Below, one piece after another: positions 45,851-57,478 of a stretch of DNA of 64,000 nucleotides. The stretch comes from Podocnemis expansa. Its lineage: Eukaryota > Chordata > Testudines > Podocnemididae. The stretch spans positions 16,932,079 through 16,996,078 of the forward strand of contig ML681995.1 in NCBI GenBank assembly GCA_007922195.1, written 5' to 3'. The notes under the pieces were generated by a model, which saw only the letters and a program-made list of their open reading frames with translations, was not told the origin of the DNA and searched no databases. Each line of letters opens with the position of its first letter. The first letter of the stretch is position 1. The position numbers and the translations under genes are program-made.

Positions 45851-47175
45851 AGGCAGTGATTATGGAGCATTGAGAGCCAGAGTTGTCCCCCATGTGCTAG
45901 TCAGAGAGCTAGGGCAGCATGGAGGAGCTTTAGGTTAAGAGCAAAGCAGGTTAATGTTACCCCTGAAGCAAGACAGGTAAGAGGAGGGAGCTATGACTGT
46001 CATAATTCAGCGGTTGGTTTGTTCCCCAGATGGCATTGTTTACTCAGGCACATTGTAAAGCTAACCTCTGGCTACCACACCCACTTACTCTCCCTTATTT
46101 AACAACTTAACTGTAGTTTCACCTCCCTTTCAATAGTCTCATTCAATAAGCCTCTTCAAATAGAAATGAACACAGTTTTTAATTCTTCTCTGTCCATCTC
46201 CATGCATTTGTCTGGGCTAGGAAACAAAGCCAGCTTGGACAAAACAGCCCTTTCTGCCTTGCGTGGGAAAGGGCTGTCCTGTGATTGAAGACAAAGCCAG
46301 ACAAGTTCGGCACTGGCCATAAACCAGCCTGGCTAATTGCTGGGACAAACAGTGGTGAGTTATACTTTAGATTTGCCCACATCCAGCAGCTTCCCTAGGA
46401 CTTCAAATTGGGGAAGTGTAGGTGGGGTGTTGGGGTGTTCACTAAATTGGCATAACACTGTTACTAGCTGACAACTGGGGAGGTGTTGGGAAATTCAGGT
46501 GGGAGGTGTAGGGGGTGTTAGGGAAATACCTGCCCCCATCAGCATGACAGCCATTTTCAAGACTGGTTGAAACAGTGAGGGACAGGGAGCAATGTCTGAC
46601 ATGATAGTTAAAGGTGGCCTAGAGTAACTGCTTTGTTGTAAGCTAAGATATAGTGCTGCTGCTTCAGAGAGATTTTAGGTCTTGTATTTGTAAGTGAAGT
46701 TTGGCAGTGAGGGCATAATTTGTCATAACAGTTTAGCTGCAACATTACCAGATCCTTCACAAGTGCTCAGCGCCCAAGAGATCCCATTACTCTCAACAGG
46801 AGCAATTGGGTGCTGAGTTCTTTGGAAAATCTGGTCTGAAAATAATCTCTCCCCACTAATCTCCAGCCCATCAGAATTTAGGGTGGAAATTGCTTTAGCG
46901 CATTAGCTCAATAGTCCGTCCTAGTCCAGTGTCTTGTCTCTAGCAATGCTTGGAACCTGAGGCTCCAGTGGAACATGAGACCCCTATAAGACCCTTAACT
47001 GATACCATGACATGGTACATGAGGTGGGGGAAAGAATTAAAGTTATTAACTAAAGAATTAATTTAAAACTAGTGAGTTTAAACTCCTCTCCCTGCAGGAT
47101 CTTTGTAGATAAAAGCACAATTGTTTGCCTCTGAAAGATCTTCATATTTCAGTGGGTTTTAACTGTCTGACATCT
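45851..47175. other. No gene recognised
   Basis: Mixed AT-rich sequence with no exon, repeat termini or RNA gene that I can support. Confidence 0.45.
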
Positions 47176-47183
47176 GCTTAAAT

Positions 47184-48347
47184 CAGTGGTTCCCAACCAG
47201 TGTGCTGGGGCACACTGGTGTGCCGCGGCAACATCCAAAGCATGCCGCTACCATCTCTGAAAGCTGGAGTTGAAGTTCCCTCCCTGCTCAGCCCAGCCAC
47301 GTGGGCTGTGCAGAGCTGGGAAAAGGCAGGGCTTAAAGTAAGGGGGAAGGCACCCGAATACAGTTCTGAGGCCCCCTATTTTTAGGCAGGCAGCCTTCTG
47401 CCCCCCTAAAAATAGAGGAAGGCACTGGAATGCAGAGTTCCAGGGGTCCCCCCAAAAATAGCAGGAGCACCCCGAACGCAGTGTTCCAGTGGCTCCACCT
47501 TAGGCCCAGCCAGGAGAGAGGGGCGGGAGGCGGGGAGTGTGTAAATCTCCCCCTGCAAGGCGGAGCAGCTTGCTGCAGGCAGCCTGCAAACAGCCCAGAT
47601 AAGGGCTTGGGGTGGGGTAGGGCTGCTGGGGGTTGTGTGCAGCAAGTGTGTGTGTAGCAGAGGTGGGTGGGAGTGGATGTGTAGCAGAGGATGTGTAGCT
47701 GGGGTTGTAAGGTGGCTGTTTGGTTGGTGGTGTGTGTAGCTGGAGGGTGGGGTGGCTGTGGGGGGGTAGCTTGGGGCTGGAGGCCTAGTTCTGGCCCCTG
47801 CAGTGCTGGGAGGGTCCATCACAGGCAGCAGGGGGCTGGGGGAGAGGAGGACGGGACCCACTGGGGTGGGAGGGAGCAGCAGTGGGGTGAGGATTTGCCC
47901 TGGGTGGCAGGGAGCCACTGTGGAGAAGGGGGACGTGGGTGCTGCACCATGCTCCCCTGCCCTACCTTCCCACTCCCCAGGTTCCCCCCTTTCCCCCACA
48001 AAGCCGCTCTTGTTCTCCCTTCTTCTCTCCTCTCTTGCCACCCTTGGGCTGTTCCCCACATGGCTCCCCTTGTCCTCTTTTGCCACCCCTGCCCTGCCCT
48101 GCTCTGCTCCCCAGACTCACTCCTGCCACTGCACACGACCCCTGACCTCCCGTGTTTTGCCAACCCTGCTCTGCTATCCCTACAACCCCACACAGGAGCA
48201 TTTCCGAAACACTGTGCCATGGTTCATGAATATTCATAAGTAATTTAAGTTAATTTGAATATTAATGAATTTTTTGAGGGTGGTGTGCCTCGAAAAATTT
48301 GAAGGTTTCAAGGTATGGCATGGCAGAGAAAAGGTTGGGAACCACTG
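47184..48347. mobile_element. hAT element, 1164 bp, perfect 8-bp target duplication
   Basis: The left end CAGTGGTTCCCAACC and the right end GGTTGGGAACCACTG are perfect 15-bp inverted repeats. They are flanked by GCTTAAAT on both sides (47176-47183 and 48348-48355). The interior is GC-rich, with TGTGTGTAGC-type repetition, and contains no transposase, so it is non-autonomous. Frames of up to 226 codons inside it are compositional. Confidence 0.93.
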
Positions 48348-48361
48348 GCTTAAATCACCAC

Positions 48362-48465
48362 CCTAAAAATAGGCAAGGAGTCATGTGGCACTTAAGTACC
48401 ACAGAACTGCTTGTTTATTTTATTGAATTAGACTAACAGGACTACCCCTTTAGAACTTCACACTA
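48362..48465. mobile_element. Foldback MITE, minimal copy
   Basis: GGCAAGGAGTCATGTGGCAC runs straight into TAAGTACCACAGAACTGCTT and GAATTAGACTAACAGGAC, so the arms fold on a few bases. It lies 14 bp from the end of the hAT. Confidence 0.72.
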
Positions 48466-48880
48466 AAAATTTTACCCCACAGCCAGAGCTCATAGGTTTT
48501 TAGAAATGCAGGTTATGAGTTAGGTCTGCTAGGCACTGCACCTGAAATCAAATCCCATGCACGTGGACCTTGAATTCCCATGATGCCCAGGGGTTTGGTG
48601 GGGAGGCAAGGTTCTGCCCAGTGCCCACAAAGAAGTAATTACAGAATCAGGGCATAAGTCAGATTAGCCACAGTTATACAGTGCTGCACATCTCTGTAAT
48701 TATAAGAGCTGATATCTCTATAACACCTTCTATTCCGCGTCACTACTTACTTTTAGGTGTGGATGGAAGCTCATTATGAGTAGAGTTAAAGTAAAACCTC
48801 ACCGAGTCTGAAAGACATAGTCTTCAATTATCATCACAGTAAGGAAAAGCCCTCACCTAATGCAAACAGTGTATATGAAT

Positions 48881-49080
48881 TTCCAAAGGGATAGCCGTGT
48901 TAGTCTAGTGCAGCAAAAAAAACAAGGAGTCATGAGGCACTTTAGGACTAACAGATTTATTTTTTGCATGAGTTTTCGTGGGAGAAAATCCCATTTTGTC
49001 AGATGCTTTGAAGATGTGTGAACTTACAGAATGGAATGAAAATAAATGCAAGAGGGTGTAAAACATAGGATCAGATCACA
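48881..49080. mobile_element. Foldback MITE left arm, interrupted at 49081
   Basis: It starts with the family terminus TTCCAAAGGGATAGCCGTG, then GTTAGTCTAGTGCAGC, GATGCTTTGAAGATGTG and CATAGGATCAGATCACA. It continues at 49486 with GTAACAGCAAATCAGAG, which matches 32194 onward. Confidence 0.85.
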
Positions 49081-49485
49081 GGCTATGTCCAAACATACAT
49101 CATTATTTTGAAATGACCCATTTCAAAATGAGTTATTTTGAAATAAAGTCCTTATTTTGAAATAAGTTAATTCAAATTAACAGTTTGTTAATTCGAATTA
49201 AGGGAAAGGCTGCTTTTGAAATAGCCCTTGTTTCGAAATGGTTATTTTGAAACAAGGCCATTCAGACATGTTGTTTTGAAACAGTTATTTCAAAACAATG
49301 GTGTTGTTGCGAAACAACGTGTCCGAACGCTGTTGTTTCAAAACAACCATTTCGAAATAATGGTTATTTCGATTAGATGCGAGGTTTAACGGTTTCAAAA
49401 TAACGGTGTGTCGTGTGGACATGCCACCTCTTATTTCAAAACAACCTCTGTTGTTTCAAAATAAAAAGCCTGTGTGGACATACCC
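49081..49485. mobile_element. Harbinger-like MITE inserted in the foldback MITE
   Basis: The left GGCTATGTCC and right GGACATACCC ends are near-inverted. The interior is a palindrome field of TTTCGAAATA, TTGTTTCGAAA and AATTCGAATT motifs. Comparison with 32185-32200 shows ACA/ATA flanks, compatible with a 3-bp target duplication, as in PIF/Harbinger. Non-coding. Confidence 0.75.
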
Positions 49486-49690
49486 ATACAGTAACAGCAA
49501 ATCAGAGTAGTTGTTAGGTTTAAACCATGGGAAGCCTGAAGTCAAATTACCTTTTGTAATGGGAAAAGAACCCATAGTCTCGATTAAATGATTTGTTAAT
49601 GACCATCATTAGAGATGTGGCTGGGACATCAAGACTTCAGAGAGGAACAGCTGAACTTGAATTAATATGCAAGCTAAATTCTGTGAAAGC
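49486..49690. mobile_element. Foldback MITE continuation, cut by DIRS copy
   Basis: GTAACAGCAAATCAGAGTAG, GAAGTCAAATTACCTTTTG, AAAGAACCCATAGTCTCG and later AATTAATATGCAAGC continue the left arm up to the DIRS junction near 49690. Confidence 0.7.
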
Positions 49691-49695
49691 AGGAC

Positions 49696-50238
49696 TTAAT
49701 CGAGTGCACCATGCACCTTCCAAGACAGTACAAGCGGGGTAGCTGAGCCCAAGGGCTCATATGACGGTTCTGTCAGAGCCCACAGCACAACGTTCAAATC
49801 CCACTGTGGAGTGGGTTTATGGGTGTGGGGAAAAAGGTTTTCTACCCCCTTCAGGAATCTATGGCAGATGGGGTGTGAAAAGAGTGGGCCCCCGCCTATT
49901 GTTTGGTGAAAGGCCGAGACTGCTGCCAAATAAACTTTCAATGAGGACAGGGATAGGCCTTTCTCTCTTAGGTCAAGAAGGTAATCTAAAGTTGCCTGAA
50001 TTGGTACAGAGGTAGGATCTATGTTTTCATCATGGCACCAAATGGAGAAGTGACTCCATTTTGCCATGTAGGTGGACCTGGTGGAGGGTTTTCTGCTACC
50101 AACCAGAACCTTTTTAACCGTATCCGAACAGTGTCTCTCTTGCTCGCTGCACCAGAGAGCATCCAGACTGTCAGGTGCAGGAGGCCCAGGTTGGGGTGCT
50201 GAAGGCGTCCCAAGTCCTGTTTCAGAAGGTCCGCCCAC
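49696..50238 (-). pseudogene. DIRS tyrosine recombinase, N-terminal domain only
   Basis: 181 codons on the minus strand. RKPSTRSTYMAKWSHFSIWC, TLDYLLDLREKGLSLSSLK and VYLAAVSAFHQ form the core-binding domain of DIRS tyrosine recombinases. The frame stops after SYEPLGSATPLVLSW, where the catalytic domain with its Arg, His-x-x-Arg and Tyr residues should follow. The element ends at about 49690, so that domain is missing from this copy. It overlaps the end of the RT/RNase H region in another frame. Confidence 0.82.
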
Positions 50239-52131
50239 TGTGGAGGCAGAGCGGGGTTCTCACTGACATGTCTTGAAGGAGAGGGAATGAATGTTGCCTG
50301 GGCCAGTCTGGGACTATCAGGATGATGAGTGCCTTGTCTGCGAGGGCCTTCAGAAGCACCCGGTGAATCAGGGGAATTGGCAGGAAGGCATACATTAGGG
50401 CTCCCGACCAGTTGAGGAGGAAGGCATTGCTGAGAGACCCTTTCTCCTGACCTCGGAGGGCGCAGAACTGAGGGCATTTGTGGTTCTGTGCCGTGACAAA
50501 GAGATCAATCTGAGGGGTTCCCCATCTGGCTGTCAGCAGTGAGAAGACCTCATTGTGGAGGGACCACTCGTGATTCGCCAGTGGCTTTCTGCTGAGTGAA
50601 TCCGCCATGCCATTGTTCACCCCAGGAAGATGGGCAGCAGTTGGCGTGAAGTGATGGTCTATCGCTAGTTGCCAAAGCTTGGTCACTTCCTTGCATAGAG
50701 CCGAGGAGCAGACTCCCCCATGACAGTTCGTTTAGAACATGGCTGCTGTGTTGTCTGAGAGGATTTGGACCAGTCTGCCCTGGATCTGGTCTAGGAAGGT
50801 CATGCAGGCCAGTCTGATAGGCCTGAGCTCTTTCACGTTTATGTGGAGGAGACTGTCCTCTGGGCTCCAGGCACCCTGCATGGAGAGGCCCCTGGACAGG
50901 TGGGCACCCCACCCCGAGTTGGAGGTGTCCGTTATCAGGGTCACTGCAGGCTTGGGCTCCCTGAATGGAATTCCCCACATCACAAAGTTGGGGTTCCTCC
51001 AAATTTGGAGGGGCTCCAGGGCATGCCGGGGTACCGAGATTACCTTGTCTAGGCAGTCCCTTTCTGGTCGGAAGCTTGTGGCAAACCAGAGCTGGAACGC
51101 TCCGCAGGCGGGCTCTTCGGATTACTGATGTGGCCACTGCCATGTGCCCCAGGAGCTGCAAGCATCTGCATACTGTGGTCAGCCCGGGCACCTGAAACTC
51201 TGTGATGATGGTGCAGATGGACCGAAATCTTGACGGGGCAAGGATGCGGTGCCTTGCCGGGCATTTAAGTGTGCCCTAATGAACTCTATGTCCTGAGTGG
51301 GGCAAAGCTTGGACTTTTCCAAGTTTATGCAGAAGCCCAGGAACTCTCACAGGTTCATTACCACATCGACATGGTCTTGTACTTGTCGACTTGACTTGCC
51401 CACTATGAGCCAGTCGTCTAGGTAGGGGTAGATTCTTACACCCCTCCTGCGTAGGAACACTGCGACTGGCGCGACACACTTTGTGAACACCCTGGGGGCT
51501 AGCGATAACCCAAAGGGGAGGGCGGTAAACTGGTAATGACGATGTGCCACTACAAACCTGAGGAACCGCCTGTGGTGGGGCCAAATGGCTACAGGGAAGG
51601 GACTCCAGGCTACATGGGGCTAAAGGCTACGTCCTTTAGGTCAAGGACCGCGAACCACACTCCTGGGGACAGGGAGGGAATGATCTGCAGTAGGGAGATC
51701 ATGCAGAATTTTATTTTCTTTATGTTTTTGTTGAGAGCTCTGAGATCTAGAATAGGCCATAGGTCCCTGTTGGGTTTGGGGACCAGGAAGTAGCGGGAAT
51801 AGAACCCTTTGCAGCATTCCCCCTTGGGAACCCTTTCGATGGCTCCGAGGGAGAGTAACTTCTGGGATTCGGCCTCGAGCTTGCCTAGCAGATCAGGGTT
51901 CTCTGGGGTTATGGGAAGGGACAGTTTTCTGTCCCGAGGGGTTGAGAGGAACTGAATGCGGTATCCTCTGGCCACTGTGTCAAGGACCCACTGGTCCGAC
52001 ATGACCCGGGTCCATCGTGGGGCGAAGTGGCGGAGGCAGTGGGGAAAGAACAGGGGTTGTGGACCGCCGCCCTCAGGGGGACCATCAAAAACGCTGTTTG
52101 CGGCCTGACAAATGGTCTGACCGCTGTCCAT
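50019..52131 (-). pseudogene. DIRS reverse transcriptase, RNase H and downstream domain, frameshifted
   Basis: Read along the minus strand: GAIERVPKGECCKGFYSRYF and VPKPNRDLWPILDLRALN (51610-52131), FTALPFGLSLAPRVFTK and the catalytic box YLDDWL (51347-51550), RNase H blocks TDTSNSGWGAH and LSDNTAAMF (50732-50983), HLPGVNNGMADSLSR (50222-50686), then WGTPQIDLFVTAQNHKC, the stretch that DIRS elements carry after RNase H. Frames change several times, so the polyprotein is broken. YLDD in this context with ADxLSR is characteristic of DIRS rather than of LTR elements. Confidence 0.85.
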
Positions 52132-53907
52132 GCCATCCCGACTGGGAGGCGCCCAGCTTACCCCATTTACCTGATCGGCCCTTATCCTTGTCCAGGTCCC
52201 CGAGGTGATGCTGGGGAAACTGGAGAGATCTCGGAAACTGGGTCTGCAGTTGCAGCTGTTGTTTCAGTCGCTGTAACTGCTGTTGTAGCTGGTGCGACCT
52301 CAAGGAACGCCTAACAGGTTGAGGGGTGTAGATCCTGAGGGACCTCAAAGTAGCCCTCGAGTCCTTCATACCATGCAGCTTCGCATCTGTGGCAGGTGCA
52401 GAGAGGTCAGGACCTTCAAAGGGAAGGTCCTGGATAATCTGTTGCATCTTCGTGGGGAGACCAGAATCCTGGAGCCAGGACAACCAGTGCATCACCACTG
52501 CCAATGCCATTATATGTGCTGCTGTGTCCACTGCATCCCAAGTTGCCGTGAGCGCATCCCTGGACGGTCTCTCTCCTTCATCCAGCATTGCCTCAAAGTC
52601 TCTCAGGTGATCCTCAGAGATGGCTGACTGGAAATTTCGTAGAGCTTCCCACAGGATGAAGATGTAGCGCGTCATCAAGGCTGAATGATTTGAGATGCGC
52701 AGTTGGAGGGCGGCAGAGGACCAAACTTTCCTGCCCAACAGGTCAAGCCTCACCTCTCTGTTCTTGGACTTGGTGCTAGGTTGACCTTGTCTCTCCCTTT
52801 GGTTGACTGTGTCGACCACCAGGGACCCTGGGGCTGGGTGATGAAACAGGAAGGGAAATCCTTCCAGGGAGATGGAATATTTCTTGTCTGCTACTTTGGA
52901 CACTGGCAGGATCAAGAAAGGCGGTTGGCAGCATTCCTGGATGATGCGGAACATCTTGGTGTGCAAGGGGATTCCAACCTTAGCTGGCGGGGCTCTACGG
53001 CATGCATCAAAGAGAGAGTCATTCTCCACCTGGTTCACCTCTAGCTTGAGCTTCAGGTTTGCCGCCATGCGGCAGAGAAGGTCCTGCTCGACGCAAGGAT
53101 CCCCTTCGCCATCGGTGGACATGTCGATTAAGTGCCCATCAAGCGACGAAGATGATGGGGCCCTTGATCGCTTCGTTGCGTAGAATCTGGGTCTGGCTCA
53201 TCAGGGGAGAAATCCGAAGACTCCAGTGCTGGCGAGCGGGCGTAGCGGGAGGAGGTATCGTCTGCTGTTGCGTTCAGCCAGTCGAGGGTCCATTCATTGT
53301 GTAGGGACCTTGATGGTGGCATAGGCGTCATGAGGGGAGCAGGTGCCTCCCCTGATGGGTGCCTTCCCCTTGAGCCCGGCAACACGGAGCTTTTCCAGGC
53401 TTGCTTTCTTGGGCGCTCCTCCTGGGGAGGAAAAAAGGGATCTTCCGAGGACAACCTGGATGACCTCCCCCCCCCCGACAGTCGGCAGTCTGGTACCAAG
53501 AGTTCTTCAGAGGAGCGATGAGGTGGAGCCGTAGAACTTGGGCCCGGTACTGGGTTTGACGGTGCCGGGTCAGAGAGGGGTGAAGAGGCCCAGGACGGTG
53601 CCGGCATCGGTGCAGGTGTTGCCAGTGCCGAATCTGCCGGTACTGGAAGTGACGGCACAGGAAGTGGCATTATCGGCGACGGTGCTGGGTCCAGTGGTAC
53701 CAGGCTTGACGGCGGTGCCGGACTTGTGGGCAGTGCCGTGTCCAGCAGTGCCGAGGGAGGTGGTGCTGTTGTGGCCGGTTGCCTCTTACTCTGCACCAAA
53801 ACCAGATTTAAATGCCCTTGGCAAGCCGGTGCCTGAGCCAGGGCCCTACCCGGGGTGTCTGCAAGGCTACCAGAAGGCCGGTGAGGTCGGTGCCTAGGAG
53901 GTACCAT
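52085..53907 (-). pseudogene. DIRS gag-like region, frameshifted
   Basis: Two minus-strand frames, 53128-53907 (proline-, serine- and alanine-rich) and 52085-53122 (345 codons). The second has HSALMTRYIFILWEALRNFQ and LNTHDAT-like spacing, then a glutamine-rich segment (HQLQQQLQRLKQQLQLQTQF). Position upstream of the RT and the matching GC-rich style in the 28.4-kb copy support gag. They are out of phase with each other near 53125. Confidence 0.7.
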
Positions 53908-54234
53908 GGAGGGCCAAGATTTTGGGCCTGGTACCAGAGATTGGCAGGAATCTTGAGCCCAGGCCGATCAAGAATCCGGCAGAGTGCTGGTGGCTCAGCC
54001 GCTTTCGAGTGGAGCGGCTCTAGTCCCCAAAATTAGGCAGAGGCGACGCTCCCTTTCCAGCCGAGTCCTCCTCTTGAAGGATCAGCAAATGGGGCAGTCC
54101 GCTGTGAGGTGGGACTCACCCAAACAAGTGAGGCATTTCTCGCGCTGATCATCCACCGGGAAAGCCTTGCAGCATCCTAAGCACAGCTTGAAACCTGGCA
54201 TTTAGAGTTTTGTGAGAAAAGACAGGCCCTTGCG

Positions 54235-54460
54235 TTTCGCAAGATAACGCTGATCCAAGCCAATGCTGATGGTGGAAAAAGGAACTGGGAGGGTCAGGGT
54301 CACGGTCACCTATATAGCCGCAGCTGCAGCATGGAGGGGGCATTGGCCGTGCACCCTGACCTGACAGGCTAACGCTAAAGACTTTCCGAGCTACCATGCG
54401 CTGCAGCACATAGACATCTGTAACTGAATGATGTGAGCATTGCTCGAAGGAGAACAGATT
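54235..54460 (-). mobile_element. DIRS terminal region
   Basis: GGGAGGGTCAGGGTCACGGT, CTATATAGCCGCAGCTGC, CTGACAGGCTAACGCTAAAG and GTGAGCATTGCTCGAAGGAG match the terminal block at 37195-37505. It closes the high-coordinate end of the DIRS copy that begins at 49690. Confidence 0.75.
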
Positions 54461-54522
54461 TTATTAGGGTGGCAGAGACAAGTTATCCAAGTTGCCATTT
54501 AATGGTGAAGGACTCACCAGAC

Positions 54523-55045
54523 CAGGGTAGGCAACCCCTGGCACATATGCCAACAGTGGCACCCGAGCCCATTCAGAGCAGCATGCGGCACCTTCTGCAG
54601 TACCACAGAAATTGCCATTCCTAACACCGAAAGCTGCTCTGGGCAGCTTCCTTTGGGGGCACCTGGGACAGGGAATCCCCCCATGCCTACGCCTCCATGT
54701 GACACAGAAAAAAGCTGCCCAGAGTGGCTCCTGTCTGTAATGGGATGTTCCACAAAGGAGCCACTCTGGGCAGCTTCTTTCTGCAGCATGCCTGGGAACC
54801 CCTGAAAGGAGCCACTTCTTTTTGTGGCATGCCTGGGGAACCCTGTCCCCAAGCATGCTGCCAAGATGAGCCACTCTGGATGACTTTTCCATGGCATGCC
54901 TGGGCAGCACTCCCACTCCTGCTGTAACTGCTTCTGAATTTTCAGACAGCCGCCACATTTTTTCAGCAGAGGGGGCCGCCAGCACCAGCTGAGGGTTGAG
55001 GAGGAAGAACTGGCACAGGGGGTTGGCAAAGGTTGCTGACCCCTG
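54523..55045. mobile_element. hAT-like element, 523 bp
   Basis: The left CAGGGTAGGCAACCCCTGGC and right GTTGGCAAAGGTTGCTGACC (ending CCCTG) are imperfect inverted termini. The flanks CACCAGAC and CACTACAC share 6 of 8 bases. The interior repeats GGCAGCTTC and CATGCCTGGG units. Non-coding. Confidence 0.65.
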
Positions 55046-56333
55046 CACTACACTGTGACTCTGTTTTACGTGACTGCATAGCAGGAAATAGGGAATCCCT
55101 CTGCTGTAGTGACCTAATGGAGGGATCCCCACCCCAACCCCTCACAGCACACCAGTACAGCAGAGAACATATTGCAGCCTGAAGACTGGTGTCACATATT
55201 CCTTCCACCCACCTTCAAGAACAGCCAGCGTTCTGCTAGGCATGGTGTCTCACAGCTCCTATGCTTGCAGTACTACCACTGGGGTTTTACTGCCTTGTGA
55301 CTTCAGTCTGTGCCCAAATGGCACAATTTAGTCCACGGTAAATAGGGATACGATGAATACATGAAAAGGATTTGATTTGTACACAGCACTGTGTCTCTGG
55401 AAGGATGTTGAGTAATTGTCTCTAAAAAAGCCAATGAGCTGAACAAAATCCGACTTGACCACCTTAAAACAAGAAATCAATCATAAGGTAAAACTGATAC
55501 AAAGTTCTAGGGCAGTGTGTATAAGAGGTTGATCAGCTGAATACACTTATACTGTTACAACAAACATATAGCTGTGGTACTTTAAAAAAAAATGTTAACT
55601 AAATCTAGTCATGCCCTGCATAACTTTCTTACTGAAAACGCATTTAAAATCCACCATAAATATGACTAAAATTTAAGGAGGATTAAGCAGAGAACTGTAA
55701 AAAGAGTATTTCAGTGAGAATGCTGGGGTACTTCTGAAAAAATTGGGTAATAAATATGATACATCATAATAAATAAAGGAGAGCCAAAACTGAGAGCCTT
55801 AGTCCAGGTTATTGTTTGAGACTGGATCCAGAACCAGTCTCTAAAAAGTGCTGACTCCAAGCACCCTGAACTTTTAAGCAGTTCCCCTCACTAGAGCCCT
55901 GATATATGTATCCGCATCCAATCTGTATCCACAAGAAATGGTCCATGGATACCTGCATCACACCTGTGGATGCAGATATAATGTAGACATACAAGGATTT
56001 GCAGGGCTCTACCACCTCCCACTGGCATCAGTGTGTGACAGGGGGAGGAAGAGGGGTTCTTCATCTCTAGCACTTCAGTTACCCACTTCTTTGGCCATGC
56101 AATGGTTTTCTGTCTCCATCTTCCTTGTTCCAATCTTCCAGCCATGTAATTTATTTACAGTTCTGTCTTCTTCCAGGGTAACAAAATTCCAGCTTAAGAA
56201 TCCACCTTATCCTTCTGTCTCTCTCAGGCTATATTGAAGTTCCCTGTTTTTCACCCCACTCCTGGGCATTGCAGTTATTCTGTTCTCCTTTGACTGAACA
56301 TTGCAGAGTTATTCTCTTCTCCTTTGACTGCCC
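55046..56333. other. No gene recognised
   Basis: AT-rich sequence with no supported exon or element termini. Short open frames only. Confidence 0.45.
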
Positions 56334-56341
56334 TCCTAGGG

Positions 56342-56717
56342 CAGTGGTTCCCAACCTGTGTTCTGGAGACCTCTGAATATCCATGGAGTTATTGCAATAG
56401 GTCTGTGAATACACCCGGCCCCAGCCTCTGCCGGCCAGCTGCTGGCAGCCTGGGCCCTATTTGGCCCCAGCTGCTGCCAGCCAGCAATCCATGTTGGAGA
56501 GGGCTCTAAATAAATTGCATTTGCCTGCTGTGAGGAGTCACACACTGGATATGTCCCCACCCATTGGGAACAGGCAGAGACCAGGTCCTCCACTGTCCTT
56601 CTGCAGCACTCCTGCCTGTAGTCAGTCCCCGATAACAACTATTACCATTTGGGGGGTCCACAAAAATTTTTGACTTTAAAAATGGGTCCTCATACTCAAA
56701 AAGGTTGGGAACCACTG
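56342..56717. mobile_element. hAT element, 376 bp, 8-bp target duplication
   Basis: CAGTGGTTCCCAACC and GGTTGGGAACCACTG are perfect ends, identical to those of the 47184 element. The flanks are TCCTAGGG (56334-56341) and TCCTATGG (56718-56725), 7 of 8. The interior has the CCAGCTGCTGGCAGCC motif shared with the 39-kb GC-rich repeats. Confidence 0.9.
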
Positions 56718-56725
56718 TCCTATGG

Positions 56726-57269
56726 CTTTCTTCCCCACACTCTCCCCTTTCCAGGGGCTCTAACAACTTCTCCCAAGGACCACCTTGCTTCTTAGAGGCC
56801 CAATTTCCAAGGCCTCTCATGGGAGTTTAATCTGCTCTCTGTGGCACTCTCTAGCACTTCATGGCTCCTCATTCCCCTTTCTGACAAAGTTTGGTCTCTG
56901 TGTAGTTCTCCCTGATCCTTTTCCAGCTGAGGTCAGCAATGATAATTAAGCCACCACAGCAGGATCAGCTCAAGGCGAACTGTTAGGTCACAGGGGAGGT
57001 TAACCCTGACTTTCCTTAAAGAGTCATATAGCTGGTGGCAGGCCATGATAGAGATGACGGGGCCCAGTTCAAGACAGAAGAGAATAAATGTGGGTTTAAG
57101 CCATTTATATGCTTTGCCAGATTCTAGGGCCAGTTCTTGGCATTTGGGGCTGTTCTACCTTAAGTCTGGCTGCATATGTCTTCAAGAGGCTGTTCTGGCA
57201 CACAAGGATCAGTGGGGTTTAGGGTCATCTTTGCAAAATCTTTTTCACCCTCCTCAGAAAATCAGCACA
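56726..57269. other. No gene recognised
   Basis: Unique-looking sequence between the hAT and the next foldback copy, with no supported feature. Confidence 0.4.
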
Positions 57270-57478
57270 GGATACTGTATGACCTGATCCCATGTCTTAT
57301 ACTGCCTTGCGTTTATTTTCATCCCATTCTGTAAGTTCCCCCATCTTCAAAGCATCTGACGAAGTGGGATTTTCTCCCATGAAAGCTCATGCGATAAATA
57401 AATCTGTTAGTCTTCAAGTGCCACAAGACTTCTTGCTTCTTTTGCTGAATTAGACTAACATGGCTGCCCCTTTGGCTC
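57270..57478. mobile_element. Foldback MITE, well-preserved right arm
   Basis: CTGATCCCATGTCTTATACT, TCATCCCATTCTGTAAGTTC, CTTCAAAGCATCTGACGAAG, GAAAGCTCATGCGATAAATA, GTTAGTCTTCAAGTGCCAC and the terminus GACTAACATGGCTGCCCCTT. This is the best single reference for the family's right arm in the window. Confidence 0.83.

Noticed and set aside
47406..48243. Several 130-226-codon frames on both strands
   Set aside because: All lie within the non-autonomous hAT element 47184-48347. They are due to GC-rich composition.
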